Notes: generated by a model from the letters alone, not told the origin. Positions 17,811-26,417 are shown, counted from the stretch's first letter. The stretch is 64,000 nucleotides of DNA from Syntrophobacterales bacterium (GCA_026417655.1 JAOACS010000012.1:62001-126000); one strand, 5' to 3'. A program made the numbers and translations.

Positions 17811-18659
17811 ATGAAGATCTATTGCTTTGGAGATATTCACGGTAATGAAGTTGCTTTGGAGGCTGTCCTTCGTCACGTTGATACCGTTAAGCCCGATGAG
17901 GTTATATGTCTTGGTGATATTGTGGGATGGCTTCCTTGGGGAAGAAAGACTCTCGAGGTAGTAATGAAAATAGGTATCCCCTCAGTTGCTGGCAATCATG
18001 ACTTGATGGTTGCAGGTGTCTTTACCGATCATAGAGATCAGATAGATCGTATGCAAGCGACGGCTTATACTACAGGGACCTTAGCTGATCTTCCTGACCA
18101 TCTGGAGTATCTTGCTACGTTACCTTTGAAGCTCGAAAAAGGAGAAAGTATTGTAGTGCACTTTAGCCCCTTTGATTTCCCTGAAGGCGAGGTCTCACCT
18201 AATATAGAGCATTTTACATATCTTGATGATAGAAAACTCAAAGACTCGTTGCCTAAATGGGGAGTCTTTTCCACTAAGGTTATTTTAAGTGGTCACGATC
18301 ACTTGCCCGCGCTTTATGAATTGACCGAAGATGGCGATGTAAAAAAACATCCCATAAGAGCTAGAAACTCTTCTAGCTCTCGTCAATCCAGTTTAGATGG
18401 CATAATAGAAGAGAGACTGGTTTTAAAGGATTCAAGCAAATACTGGGTTAAGGCAGGGGCGGTGGGAGGTCCCTATAGAGACGGAGTACCAATGGCAAAT
18501 AGTGTTTTATATGACGAGGAGGAAAGGGTTATACATTTTTTCCGTATCCCCTACGATATCCATAGAGTCTCTGAGGCCCTTAAAGGTCATAGATTTTTCC
18601 GAAATATTGAGACTATACAACGCTACATAAGAACAGCCCATGCATCGTGGAATAGATAA
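17811..18659 (+). CDS. Calcineurin-like metallophosphoesterase, YfcE/phosphodiesterase type
   Basis: A 282-residue cytosolic metallophosphoesterase with the canonical set of metal motifs: FGDIHGN at residues 6-12, LGDIVGW, AGNHD and SGHDH. The last 60 residues (VLYDEEERVIHFFRIPYD) form the usual C-terminal beta structure. The substrate cannot be told from sequence; relatives act on phosphodiesters or phosphoproteins. It follows comEC by 13 bases with AGGAGG before the ATG, so it is the last gene of the rpmE-to-comEC run. Confidence 0.88.
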   Translation: MKIYCFGDIHGNEVALEAVLRHVDTVKPDEVICLGDIVGWLPWGRKTLEVVMKIGIPSVAGNHDLMVAGVFTDHRDQIDRMQATAYTTGTLADLPDHLEYLATLPLKLEKGESIVVHFSPFDFPEGEVSPNIEHFTYLDDRKLKDSLPKWGVFSTKVILSGHDHLPALYELTEDGDVKKHPIRARNSSSSRQSSLDGIIEERLVLKDSSKYWVKAGAVGGPYRDGVPMANSVLYDEEERVIHFFRIPYDIHRVSEALKGHRFFRNIETIQRYIRTAHASWNR

Positions 18660-18670
18660 AAGCTAAAAAA

Positions 18671-18699
18671 CCCCCTCTTAGAAAGGGTTAGAGGGGGGT
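18671..18699. terminator. Hairpin terminator between convergent operons
   Basis: CCCCCTCT (18671-18678) pairs with AGAGGGGG (18690-18697). Upstream on the plus strand is AAAAAA, which becomes the U-run for the minus-strand transcript, so it should end the polycation/HhH operon. It may also stop plus-strand readthrough, though with no T-run on that side. Confidence 0.7.
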
Positions 18700-18725
18700 A
18701 AAGGATTTTAAGGATCGACTATTAT

Positions 18726-18977
18726 TTATTGCTTCTTGGTAGCGGCCTTTTTTGCTTTTTTTGCAGCTTTAGCTTTTTTTGCTTTTTTGGCTTTTTTAGC
18801 TTTTTTAACTTTCTTCTTGGTGGCCTTCTTGGCAGGAGCCTGAGCCGGTACCGGGTTCAGTTGCTCAGTCTGAGCACCAGGTCCTGTTGGAAGGGGCGGT
18901 TGTTGATCCGCTCCAAAAGAGACTCCACTGGTCATAATGAAACCTGTAGCTACAAGGGCGGTTAAAAATCTCTTCAT
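18726..18977 (-). CDS. Secreted lysine/alanine-rich protein (histone H1-like tail)
   Basis: An 83-residue product with a signal peptide (MKRFLTALVATGFIMTSGVSFGA, cleavage after FGA near residue 23). A short Pro/Gln linker (about 24-50) follows, and then a tail of KKAKKA-type repeats to the C-terminus with about half lysine. Such tails bind nucleic acids or other polyanions in histone H1-like and AlgP-like proteins, but those are cytosolic; this one is predicted to be exported. It lies 44 bases downstream of the ComEA-like gene with an AAAGGAG site and is followed by a terminator. A role in holding incoming DNA, or in binding LPS or peptidoglycan, is inference. Confidence 0.75.
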   Translation of the reverse strand: MKRFLTALVATGFIMTSGVSFGADQQPPLPTGPGAQTEQLNPVPAQAPAKKATKKKVKKAKKAKKAKKAKAAKKAKKAATKKQ

Positions 18978-19021
18978 TCTAAGTCTCCTTTCTAGATAAG
19001 TTTTTGTTTAATCTACTTGCT

Positions 19022-19465
19022 CTACTTAACTACTATATGATTCTTAATCGCATCAAATTTCTTTTGAGTGATGCCCTTTACTTTCATGAGGTCCTCAGGG
19101 GCTGCAAAGGGACCATGCTGAGTTCGGTACTCTACTATCCTCTTGGACAAAACTTTACCGATACCGGGAAGCTTTTGAAGTTCTGCCTCATTGGCCGTGT
19201 TGATGTTTATTGGTGCCATGGTCTTTGCTGCTTCGGCCTTTTTGGTGCTCTTGGCAGGAGCCTTTTCCTCCTTTACTTCCTTAGGAGCGGGAGCGGTTGC
19301 AGGCTTAGCCTCGGGTGTGGTTGGCTTAACCGGAGCCTGTTCTTTAGGCGCTGGTTGCTGAGCTGCTGGAGCCTTTTGCTGAGGTTGAGGTTCAGCTGCT
19401 GAAGAAAAACCAACAGTCCCAATCATAAATAATACTGCAACAATCAAGTTCAACCATTTTTTCAT
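19022..19465 (-). CDS. Periplasmic helix-hairpin-helix protein, ComEA-like
   Basis: A 147-residue exported protein. The signal peptide spans about residues 1-23 (AVLFMIGTVGFSSA). A Pro/Ala/Lys-rich linker runs from 24 to about 80, and the C-terminal helix-hairpin-helix pair starts ININTANEAELQKLPGIGKVLSKRIVEYR and ends DLMKVKGITQKKFDAIK. This is the ComEA DNA-binding domain; ComEA binds double-stranded DNA outside the inner membrane and hands it to ComEC. It heads an operon with the polycation gene. comEC lies 1.2 kb away on the opposite strand. Many bacteria carry ComEA-like proteins without known competence, so the role is inferred. Confidence 0.88.
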   Translation of the reverse strand: MKKWLNLIVAVLFMIGTVGFSSAAEPQPQQKAPAAQQPAPKEQAPVKPTTPEAKPATAPAPKEVKEEKAPAKSTKKAEAAKTMAPININTANEAELQKLPGIGKVLSKRIVEYRTQHGPFAAPEDLMKVKGITQKKFDAIKNHIVVK

Positions 19466-19755
19466 ATTTGCCCTCCTTATTCTAAAAGATAATCAGAAAC
19501 TTAACCCATTCCCCACATAAAGACTTAAATCACCATTCCAGCAAAATATCAAAGTCCTATTTAGGATGATAGTCATTAAGTATAACGATTTTAACAGGCT
19601 TTACTCATGTTTTTCGCTAAATATTACCTTCTTTCGCCTTTAATCTTTTGTTTGCTGTGTTGAGATTTTTTAGGTTTTGTGCAAGATATTTTGACGTTAC
19701 CAAGATGGATAGACCTTACCTTGGGTTAAAACTTGATGCAAAAAGGAGTTAAGAG

Positions 19756-20664
19756 ATGTATAGGATCCTTATGTTATTTCTTTTTTTTTCTCTCTTTTGC
19801 CTTTTTGAAGGTCTATCTGTAGCATCGTCCACTGGCGAACCTGAAGGACCCTCTGTTGTGGTAGGCGTAACTATCCCGCCTCAAAAGTTTTTTGTAGAGC
19901 AAATTGGCGGGAAGCGTGTCCAGGTTGTTACTATGATTCCTCAGGGGGTTGATCCTCATACTTACGAACCAAAACCAAAGGATATTGAAGCCCTTAAAGA
20001 GGCAAAGGCATATCTTTCCTTGGGAGAGATTGAAGTAGAAAAGATTTGGTTAAGCCGTTTAAAAAAACTCTTCCCTAACATGAAAATTGTTAACACCTCT
20101 TCGGATGTTGCCTTCCTTCAGAGTGACCATTACCATGCTGGGGAAGTTAAGGAGGAACACCGCGGAGCGGGAAAGGATCCCCATGTGTGGCTCTCTCCCC
20201 CTTTGGTAATGCTGCAATCGAGGGTTATTTATAAGACCCTTATTGAGATTGACCCAGAGGGAAGGTCCCTATACGATGAAGGATTTAGAAATTGGATGAG
20301 TAGGCTTACAAACCTCGATATGGAACTTATGAGCATCTTTTCTCCCTTTAAGGGAAAGGCTTTCATTATTTACCATCCAGCCTGGGCATATTTTTCAGAG
20401 GCCTATGGCATAAAACAGTTTGCCGTTGAGAAAGAAGGTAAACCGCCTGGCCCCAAGGATTTAAAGCAATTAAAAAATATAGTTTCTCAGAATAACATCC
20501 GTATCTTATTTGTAACATCGGAAACTCCTCAGGTAAGCGCAAAAAATATAGCGGAGCAGCTTGGTTTGACTCTTGATCTTTTGAACCCTCTGGCCTACGA
20601 TTGGGAAACCAACATCCTAACCGTTACCAAAAAACTTGTTTCTTCGTGGACATTTCACAAATGA
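19756..20664 (+). CDS. Metal ABC transporter substrate-binding protein (ZnuA-like, cluster A-I)
   Basis: Periplasmic metal-binding receptor of 302 residues with a signal peptide (LFFSLFCLFEGLSVASS, about residues 5-23). Metal ligands visible are the His in VDPHTYEP, the His in KDPHVWLSP and the His in YHPAWAYF, plus a late acidic ligand. A short His-containing loop (DHYHAGE) precedes the second ligand, as in zinc-type members but much shorter than usual. The specificity could be Zn, Mn or Fe; the adjacent feo genes leave iron open. It overlaps the ATPase gene by an ATGA (20661-20664). Confidence 0.9.
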   Translation: MYRILMLFLFFSLFCLFEGLSVASSTGEPEGPSVVVGVTIPPQKFFVEQIGGKRVQVVTMIPQGVDPHTYEPKPKDIEALKEAKAYLSLGEIEVEKIWLSRLKKLFPNMKIVNTSSDVAFLQSDHYHAGEVKEEHRGAGKDPHVWLSPPLVMLQSRVIYKTLIEIDPEGRSLYDEGFRNWMSRLTNLDMELMSIFSPFKGKAFIIYHPAWAYFSEAYGIKQFAVEKEGKPPGPKDLKQLKNIVSQNNIRILFVTSETPQVSAKNIAEQLGLTLDLLNPLAYDWETNILTVTKKLVSSWTFHK

Positions 20665-21434
20665 GAGGTGAAAAGTTGACGGACTGGGTTGTTGAGCTGA
20701 TGGAAGTGAGTTTTTCCTATGATGGCCATGAGGTGCTAAGAGATGTAAGTATCAAGGTGCCCAAGGGCGATTTTCTTGCTTTAATAGGACCTAATGGAGG
20801 GGGAAAGACCACATTGATAAAGATCTGTGTGGGACTTCTCAAACCTAAGAAGGGAGCAGTAAATGTTCTAGGGATGGAGCCTGATAAGGCTAGATATCGG
20901 ATAGGTTATGTTCCTCAAGATACTAATCGCAATAAGGATTTTCCCGCAAACGTTTTTGATATTGTTCTTACGGGGCGACTGGCGAGGAAGAGGGGTTTTA
21001 GACGCTCTATCTCTAATGAGGACAGGTTGAGAGTTGAGAATATATTGAAAAAGATGCACCTATATGAATATCGAAACCGTAGGATTGGAGAACTTTCTGG
21101 GGGACAGAGGCAAAGGGTCTTCATAGCCAGAGCTTTGGTTGGAGAGCCAGAGATTCTTTTTATGGATGAACCGACCGCTAGTGTTGATCCTTCATTTCAA
21201 ACCGAGCTCTATGAACTGCTGAAGAAGCTCAACGAGAGTCTTACCATTATCGTGGTAAGTCATGATATGAGTGTATTATCTTCCTATGTTAAATCTGTAG
21301 CCTGTGTAAATGGTGGTGTATTTTACCATGGTGCCCCCGAGTTGACCGAGGAGATTATAGGGAAGGTTTACCACTGCCCGGTTGAGTTGATCGCTCATGG
21401 GGTTCCCCATAGAGTGCTGAAAGAACATCGATAG
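20661..21434 (+). CDS. Metal ABC transporter ATP-binding protein (ZnuC-like)
   Basis: Cytoplasmic ATPase of the metal importer, about 257 residues. Walker A is GPNGGGKTT, the signature is LSGGQRQR, Walker B is EILFMDEPTASVD, and the switch His is in VVSHDMSV. The start was placed at ATG 20661, which overlaps the receptor's stop codon as ATGA. A TTG at 20676 has a better ribosome site (GAGAGGTG, 5 bases away) and may be the true start; the difference is five residues. Confidence 0.94.
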   Translation: MRGEKLTDWVVELMEVSFSYDGHEVLRDVSIKVPKGDFLALIGPNGGGKTTLIKICVGLLKPKKGAVNVLGMEPDKARYRIGYVPQDTNRNKDFPANVFDIVLTGRLARKRGFRRSISNEDRLRVENILKKMHLYEYRNRRIGELSGGQRQRVFIARALVGEPEILFMDEPTASVDPSFQTELYELLKKLNESLTIIVVSHDMSVLSSYVKSVACVNGGVFYHGAPELTEEIIGKVYHCPVELIAHGVPHRVLKEHR

Positions 21435-21455
21435 CTTTCATGGAAGCCTGGGAAA

Positions 21456-22289
21456 ATGATAGAATGGGTGGGATGGTTATATTCGGATTTCATGGGGCAA
21501 GCTTTTTTAGCAGCCTTCTTGGCGTCTATAGCCTGCGGAATTATAGGGGCTTTAGTTGTAGCAAATAGAATGGTTTTTTTGGCTGGTGGTATAGCTCACG
21601 CTGCCTATGGAGGGGTAGGGCTGGCAATATTTTTAAGGGTGCCTATTTTACCGGTGGTGACAATATTTTCTATTCTCTGCGCTCTCCTTCTTGGCCTGAT
21701 TACCTTTAAGAGGCAGCACCATGCAGATGCTCTTGTTAGTGCTCTGTGGTCGGTAGGTATGGCTCTAGGAGTAATTTTTGTAAACCTTACACCTGGTTAC
21801 CAAGCAGACCTTATGGGATATCTCTTTGGGAGCATCCTTACTGTTACTAGGTCGGATATTTTCATTATGGCAATCCTTGATGGTCTGCTTTTTATGTGGA
21901 TCTGGCTGTTTTATCGTGAGGTTATGGCTGTCTCTTATGATATGGAATATGCTCAGGTTATAGGTATCCCTGCCTTTCGGATATACTACTTTATTCTCGT
22001 TTTCACCGCTGTAGCCGTAATCCTTCTTATGCGGTTTGTGGGGCTTATACTTGTCCTTGCGATGCTTTCCATCCCATCCTATTTATCGGAGAGTTGGAGT
22101 GGTTCCCTTAAGAGGATGATGGTTCTTTCAAGCCTTTTTACTTTTTTGTTTATGGTCTTAGGGCTTTTAGTCTCATATGAGCTTAATCTACCCGCTGGTC
22201 CTATTATGATAGTAGTTGCTGGGGTAAGTTTTGGTCTTGTAGAATGCTTAAAATTATTTTGGAGATGGAGAAGATCTAAAAACTATTGA
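21456..22289 (+). CDS. Metal ABC transporter permease (ZnuB-like)
   Basis: A 277-residue inner-membrane permease with about eight hydrophobic helices. The segment ANRMVFLAGGIAHAAYGGVGLA near residues 37-58 and the central AMLSIPSYLSE region are typical of ABC-3 family permeases. It lies 21 bases after the ATPase gene and completes a receptor-ATPase-permease transporter. The metal is not certain, as for the receptor. Confidence 0.94.
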   Translation: MIEWVGWLYSDFMGQAFLAAFLASIACGIIGALVVANRMVFLAGGIAHAAYGGVGLAIFLRVPILPVVTIFSILCALLLGLITFKRQHHADALVSALWSVGMALGVIFVNLTPGYQADLMGYLFGSILTVTRSDIFIMAILDGLLFMWIWLFYREVMAVSYDMEYAQVIGIPAFRIYYFILVFTAVAVILLMRFVGLILVLAMLSIPSYLSESWSGSLKRMMVLSSLFTFLFMVLGLLVSYELNLPAGPIMIVVAGVSFGLVECLKLFWRWRRSKNY

Positions 22290-22346
22290 CTCCATAAAAA
22301 GTTTGCCTTAACTAATTAAAGAACATTGGAGAGGGGAGGCGGGTAG

Positions 22347-22667
22347 ATGAGAGGATTTAGAGAGCTTTTTAAGTCTTGGAAGGATGGATGTCCTTGGTTA
22401 ACTAATCCGAATCGCTTTGATCTACCAAAGGAGGGGCTTAAGCCGCTATCGGTTGCAGATCCAGGAAAGAAATTTAAGGTTTGTCGGATTCTTGGTGGGC
22501 GAAGTGCTTGTGCAAGACTGGCCCATATGGGGATCTATCCTGGAGTAGAGGTGGAGCTTCTTTGCGGAGGGTGTAACGCCCCATGTATAGTAAAGGTACA
22601 TAATGTGACAATCTCTTTAGGTCATGGCATAAGCCAAAAGATCCTAGTAGAAGAAGCCGGGGGCTAG
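22347..22667 (+). CDS. feoA: FeoA-family protein, first copy, with N-terminal extension
   Basis: A 106-residue protein with an SH3-like FeoA domain from about residue 35 (LSVADPGKKFKVCRILGG, HMGIYPGVEVELL, KVHNVTISLG) and a 30-residue leader rich in Trp, Lys and Phe. FeoA proteins support FeoB-mediated ferrous iron uptake at the cytoplasmic face. GGGGAGGCGGG precedes the ATG. Its cysteines (GGCNAPC) are extra compared with the next FeoA. A terminator-like hairpin overlaps its 3' end and could reduce transcription into the second feoA. Confidence 0.88.
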   Translation: MRGFRELFKSWKDGCPWLTNPNRFDLPKEGLKPLSVADPGKKFKVCRILGGRSACARLAHMGIYPGVEVELLCGGCNAPCIVKVHNVTISLGHGISQKILVEEAGG

Positions 22668-22677
22668 GATTTTTTTT
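22641..22677 (+). terminator. Terminator/attenuator at the end of the first feoA
   Basis: Perfect 7-base arms ATCCTAG (22641-22647) and CTAGGAT (22664-22670) flank a G-rich loop, and T8 follows at 22670-22677. The hairpin overlaps the last codons of the first feoA. It would set the ratio of the first feoA to the feoA-feoB genes downstream. Confidence 0.65.
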
Positions 22678-22715
22678 CATTCGATAGTTAGCTATTCCTA
22701 ACTTTAGGGGAAATT

Positions 22716-22967
22716 ATGAGTAAACGTATTATTCCTATGCGTCAGATGGAGAAGGGACAAAGGGGTATTATTCACTCCATAAAGGCCACAGGTGAGCTGG
22801 GACGTAGAATACGAGATATGGGCATTACCCCTGGAACTCCCGTTGAAATTCAGGGAAGGGCTCCTCTCAAGGATCCCGTTGCTATAAAGGTCCGAAATTT
22901 TCGCCTGACTTTGAGAAATAATGAAGCGGACTATATAGAAGTTGAAGTGGAGGACAATGAGGCATGA
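22716..22967 (+). CDS. feoA: FeoA-family protein, second copy
   Basis: An 83-residue stand-alone FeoA domain: MRQMEKGQRGIIHSI, RRIRDMGITPGTPVEIQG and VAIKVRNFRLTLRNNEA match the SH3-like fold. It overlaps feoB by four bases (22964-22967), so the two are translationally coupled. TTTAGGGG lies upstream of the ATG. It is the conventional FeoA partner of FeoB. Confidence 0.94.
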   Translation: MSKRIIPMRQMEKGQRGIIHSIKATGELGRRIRDMGITPGTPVEIQGRAPLKDPVAIKVRNFRLTLRNNEADYIEVEVEDNEA

Positions 22968-25069
22968 CGAAGGAATTAGTTGTTGCCCTTGCTGGGAATC
23001 CTAACTGTGGCAAATCCACTTTGTTTAATGAGCTGACTGGTGGACGTCAACACGTAAGTAATTACCCCGGTATAACTGTAGAAAGAAAAGAGGGATTTTT
23101 AACCTTCGATGGATTGCGACTTAAGATTGTGGATCTTCCTGGTACCTACTCTCTCACGGCATATTCCATTGAAGAGCTAGTTGCTCGGGACTTCATCGTC
23201 GATGAAAAACCCCATGTGGTGGTTAACATTGTAGATGCTACAAGCCTTGACCGACATCTATACCTTACAATTCAGCTCTTAGAACTTGGTGTTCCTGTAG
23301 TGCTAGTCCTTAATATGATGGACATGGTAGAACAGAGGGGAATAACCATAGATCGCGAAAGACTTGAAAAGCGTCTAGGGATTCCTATTGTTCCAATGGT
23401 AGCAAGAATTGGCAAAGGGAAAGAAGAATTGATCCGTGCCATTGTTGAAACTGCACACAGACACCCCCGTAGCAACCAGAAGTTTACTATATCCTACGGT
23501 CCCGACATAGACCATCATCTTCACGAAATGGAACGAATTATTGCAGAACAGGGTTTTCTGGTCGAAAAATATCCACCACGATGGGTAGCTCTTAAGTATC
23601 TAGAGGAAGATCGTCAGATCATTGAAAAGGGGGATTTGGCAGATAGGGAGCTTTCCGAAAGGCTCAAAGCAATGGCTGGTAAGATTGCAGACCACATTGC
23701 TAAAACTCTTGATACCTATCCTGAAGCTGTAATTGCAGACTATCGCTACGGCTTCATTACAGCCCTTCTCAAAGATGGTGTAGTTCAGAGGCCCTCAGTT
23801 ACCAGTAAAAGGGAATTGACTGATATACTTGATCGATTTCTTACCAATAGATTACTTGGTCCAATTATTATGGTTTTCGTGCTCTATCTCGTTTACACTA
23901 TAACTTTTAAATACAGCGAGTTACCTGTAGAATGGGTCAATAGGTTCTTTGGGTTACTTGCTTCCTATGGAGCTAGAGCTCTTCCAGAAGGGCCCCTACG
24001 TTCTCTAATTGTGGATGGAATAATAGGTGGTGTGGGAAACGTTTTTAGCTTTGTACCCCTTATAGTCTTGATGTTTTTGTGCATAGCTATTTTGGAAGAT
24101 ACGGGATATCTGGCAAGAGTTGCCTACATGCTTGATAGAGTTTTTAGGATTTTTGGACTTCACGGTAACTCCGTTATGGCCCTAATTATAGGGGGTGGAA
24201 TAGCGGGAGGATGTGCTGTCCCGGGAGTGATGGCAACAAGAACTCTCAGAAGTTCTAAGGAGCGACTCGCTACAATTCTTGTTACACCCTTTATGAACTG
24301 CGGTGCTAAGCTTCCCGTTTATGCAATGATTATTGCGACCTTTTTTGAAGCCGGTCGAGCTCAGATAATGCTAATACTTACAATCCTTTCTTGGATGATA
24401 GCCCTTTCGGCAGCGTGGATTTTAAGATCTACTGTTCTAAGAGGTCCCTCTACCCCCTTTCTCCTTGAACTTCCTGTATATCGCCTTCCTACCTTAAAGG
24501 GTCTCCTAATCCATACTTGGGAGAGAACATGGCAATATATGAAAAAGGCTGGAACCCTTATTGTTGCAATAACTGTCTTGTTATGGGCTCTGATGAGCTA
24601 TCCTAAGCCACCAGAGGAGGTGCTAAACTCTATCCCGCCTGAGTCCCATAGCCAATTTGAGCTTGAATATTCAATCGCTGGAAGACTCGGTAAATCGCTT
24701 TCTTATATTACGAAGTTTTGTGGATTCGATTGGAAAATAAATGTCGCTCTCTTTGGTGGGTTTGCGGCTAAGGAGGTTATCCTTTCAACGCTAGGGACAG
24801 CCTATGCTTTAGGGACGGAGGATGAAGAATCGACCAAGAGCCTAAGCGAGCGCATTAGGAATGATCCCCACTGGACACCTCTTATGGCGTGGGTTTTCAT
24901 GGTATTTGTTATGATCTATGCGCCCTGTATGGCTACCCTGGTTGTGATTGCTAAGGAGACTGGAAGTCTTAGGTGGAGTATCTTTTCTCTTGTATTTAAT
25001 ACAGCGATAGCTTTTATGTTGGCAGTAGGTATGTATCAGGGTGGGCTAGCATTGGGGCTTTCGAGATAA
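22964..25069 (+). CDS. feoB: Ferrous iron transporter FeoB
   Basis: A 701-residue inner-membrane Fe(II) transporter with an N-terminal GTPase domain: G1 AGNPNCGKST at residues 10-19, switch region NYPGITVERK, G3 VDLPGTYSL and G4 LNMMDM. Then come the linker and two Gate-type membrane regions with the conserved GGGIAGGCAVPGVMATR and FGGFAAKEVILSTLG segments. Anaerobes rely on Fe(II) uptake, which fits the inferred lifestyle. It is followed at 16 bases by the small Cys-rich membrane gene. Confidence 0.97.
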   Translation: MTKELVVALAGNPNCGKSTLFNELTGGRQHVSNYPGITVERKEGFLTFDGLRLKIVDLPGTYSLTAYSIEELVARDFIVDEKPHVVVNIVDATSLDRHLYLTIQLLELGVPVVLVLNMMDMVEQRGITIDRERLEKRLGIPIVPMVARIGKGKEELIRAIVETAHRHPRSNQKFTISYGPDIDHHLHEMERIIAEQGFLVEKYPPRWVALKYLEEDRQIIEKGDLADRELSERLKAMAGKIADHIAKTLDTYPEAVIADYRYGFITALLKDGVVQRPSVTSKRELTDILDRFLTNRLLGPIIMVFVLYLVYTITFKYSELPVEWVNRFFGLLASYGARALPEGPLRSLIVDGIIGGVGNVFSFVPLIVLMFLCIAILEDTGYLARVAYMLDRVFRIFGLHGNSVMALIIGGGIAGGCAVPGVMATRTLRSSKERLATILVTPFMNCGAKLPVYAMIIATFFEAGRAQIMLILTILSWMIALSAAWILRSTVLRGPSTPFLLELPVYRLPTLKGLLIHTWERTWQYMKKAGTLIVAITVLLWALMSYPKPPEEVLNSIPPESHSQFELEYSIAGRLGKSLSYITKFCGFDWKINVALFGGFAAKEVILSTLGTAYALGTEDEESTKSLSERIRNDPHWTPLMAWVFMVFVMIYAPCMATLVVIAKETGSLRWSIFSLVFNTAIAFMLAVGMYQGGLALGLSR

Positions 25070-25085
25070 AGGGAGGGCTGGGATA

Positions 25086-25271
25086 ATGTTTCAATGGGCA
25101 ATTGTGGGAGTTATTGCGGCGATTAGTGGGATAGTTGTAGTAAGGGTCTTACTGAAGGGCCTTAAGGAAGGAAGTTGCCTTTGCTCTACTTGCGTCGGGA
25201 GGAATGGGAGAGGAGACTTAGAAAAGGGGAGAAATGGGTTCTGTGAGAATAATAAAAGTCGAATTAAGTAG
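25086..25271 (+). CDS. FeoB-associated Cys-rich membrane protein
   Basis: A 61-residue protein with one transmembrane helix (WAIVGVIAAISGIVVVRVLL, about residues 4-23) followed by a short cytosolic tail with CLCSTC. This is the layout of the small Cys-rich proteins that follow feoB in many anaerobes. The cysteines may receive or hold iron; that is inferred from position. The gene overlaps the aroB start (25234-25271) by 38 bases in another frame. Confidence 0.8.
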   Translation: MFQWAIVGVIAAISGIVVVRVLLKGLKEGSCLCSTCVGRNGRGDLEKGRNGFCENNKSRIK

Positions 25272-26316
25272 ATCGGAGAGCTACTCCTATGAAATATGGT
25301 GTGAATTGGGTCTTAGAAAGAAAGTAAGGGAACGTCTTAAAGAGATAGCTCCAGGGAGGCGATTGTTTTGGATTTTCGATAGGGAAGTGGTCAAGAGGTG
25401 GGGAGAGGATTTTGATTTAGGGCCTCAGGAATTGATTGTTTGGGAAGCTAGAGAAGATAGGAAAAATCTTGCTTCTATAGAGAAACTAGCAAGGGAGCTT
25501 ATTTCCCTTGGAGCCGATCGTTTGTCTCTTTTGGTTTCTGTCGGTGGTGGAGTTACGGGGGACGTTGTAGGTTTTCTCGCCTCTATTTATATGCGGGGGA
25601 TCCCATTTGTCCAGGTTCCGACAACGCTTGTAGCTCAAGTGGACAGTAGTATTGGCGGGAAAACGGGGGTTGATCTTCCCGATGGAAAAAATCTAATTGG
25701 GACCTTTCATCAACCCATGTGGGTAGCTATTGATCCGGAGTTTATTACCTCTCTTCCTCAAAATATAATGGCTCAGGGTATGGCCGAGGTGATAAAGACC
25801 GCATGGATAGGGGATGAGGGATTGGTTGAGATGCTCGAGTCCCAGCATGACTCGATTAAGGCAATGGAGCTCAAAGTAATTTCTTATGTTGTGGGAAGAT
25901 GCGCTGAGATAAAGGCTTCCATTGTTATGCAGGATGAGAGGGAAAGTGACATTCGTCGGATTCTTAATCTAGGGCATACCTTCGGGCATGCTATTGAAAG
26001 GGCGAGTAATTACTCTATATCCCATGGTGAAGCTGTGGCCATGGGTTGTATTTGTGCGGCTAAGCTAAGCTTCTTATTGGGAAAGATTTCCGAAGAAAAT
26101 CTATTTAGAATGGTTTCACTGTTTACTAAGTATAATCTACCTGTGGAGATTCCACCCACTCTCGACACTGACGATATTATTAGATCCTTTTATGCCGATA
26201 AGAAAAAAAGAGATAAAATGCTCGTCTTTGTATTGCCCCTTACTCCAGGAAAGGTTGAGCTATATATCACTGACGATCTTTCTATTGTCAAAGAAGCGGT
26301 TTCTAAAAAGCTTTAA
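25234..26316 (+). CDS. aroB: 3-dehydroquinate synthase
   Basis: Second step of the shikimate pathway, DAHP to 3-dehydroquinate, NAD- and metal-dependent. 360 residues. NAD-site SVGGGVTGDVVGF, PTTLVAQVDSSIGGKTGVD, and the metal ligands in MAEVIKTAW and LNLGHTFGHAIE are all present. The ATG at 25234 follows AAAAGGGGAG and lies within the Feo Cys-rich gene, so aroB is probably expressed from the feo transcript. Chorismate synthase is encoded separately at 49680-50747. Confidence 0.96.
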   Translation: MGSVRIIKVELSRSESYSYEIWCELGLRKKVRERLKEIAPGRRLFWIFDREVVKRWGEDFDLGPQELIVWEAREDRKNLASIEKLARELISLGADRLSLLVSVGGGVTGDVVGFLASIYMRGIPFVQVPTTLVAQVDSSIGGKTGVDLPDGKNLIGTFHQPMWVAIDPEFITSLPQNIMAQGMAEVIKTAWIGDEGLVEMLESQHDSIKAMELKVISYVVGRCAEIKASIVMQDERESDIRRILNLGHTFGHAIERASNYSISHGEAVAMGCICAAKLSFLLGKISEENLFRMVSLFTKYNLPVEIPPTLDTDDIIRSFYADKKKRDKMLVFVLPLTPGKVELYITDDLSIVKEAVSKKL

Positions 26317-26322
26317 AACTTC

Positions 26323-26361
26323 TTGACGGAAGAGATACACTTCATTAGCATAAGGAAGTGT
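26323..26361 (+). promoter_or_regulatory. Promoter of the Lpp-like gene with overlapping inverted repeat
   Basis: TTGACG at 26323-26328, a 17-base spacer, TAGCAT at 26346-26351. An inverted repeat ACACTTC (26337-26343) / GAAGTGT (26355-26361) brackets the -10 box and could be an operator. Confidence 0.6.
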
Positions 26362-26417
26362 TTAAACGCATTGGTTTGTTGTATGTGTTTATTAACTCAT
26401 AGGGAGGAGGATGGTAG

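Noticed and set aside
18729-18965. Plus-strand Phe/Cys-rich frame opposite the polycation gene
   Set aside because: It arises from reading the complement of AAG-rich codons. It has no ribosome site, and the minus-strand gene has a signal peptide, an AAAGGAG site and a terminator.
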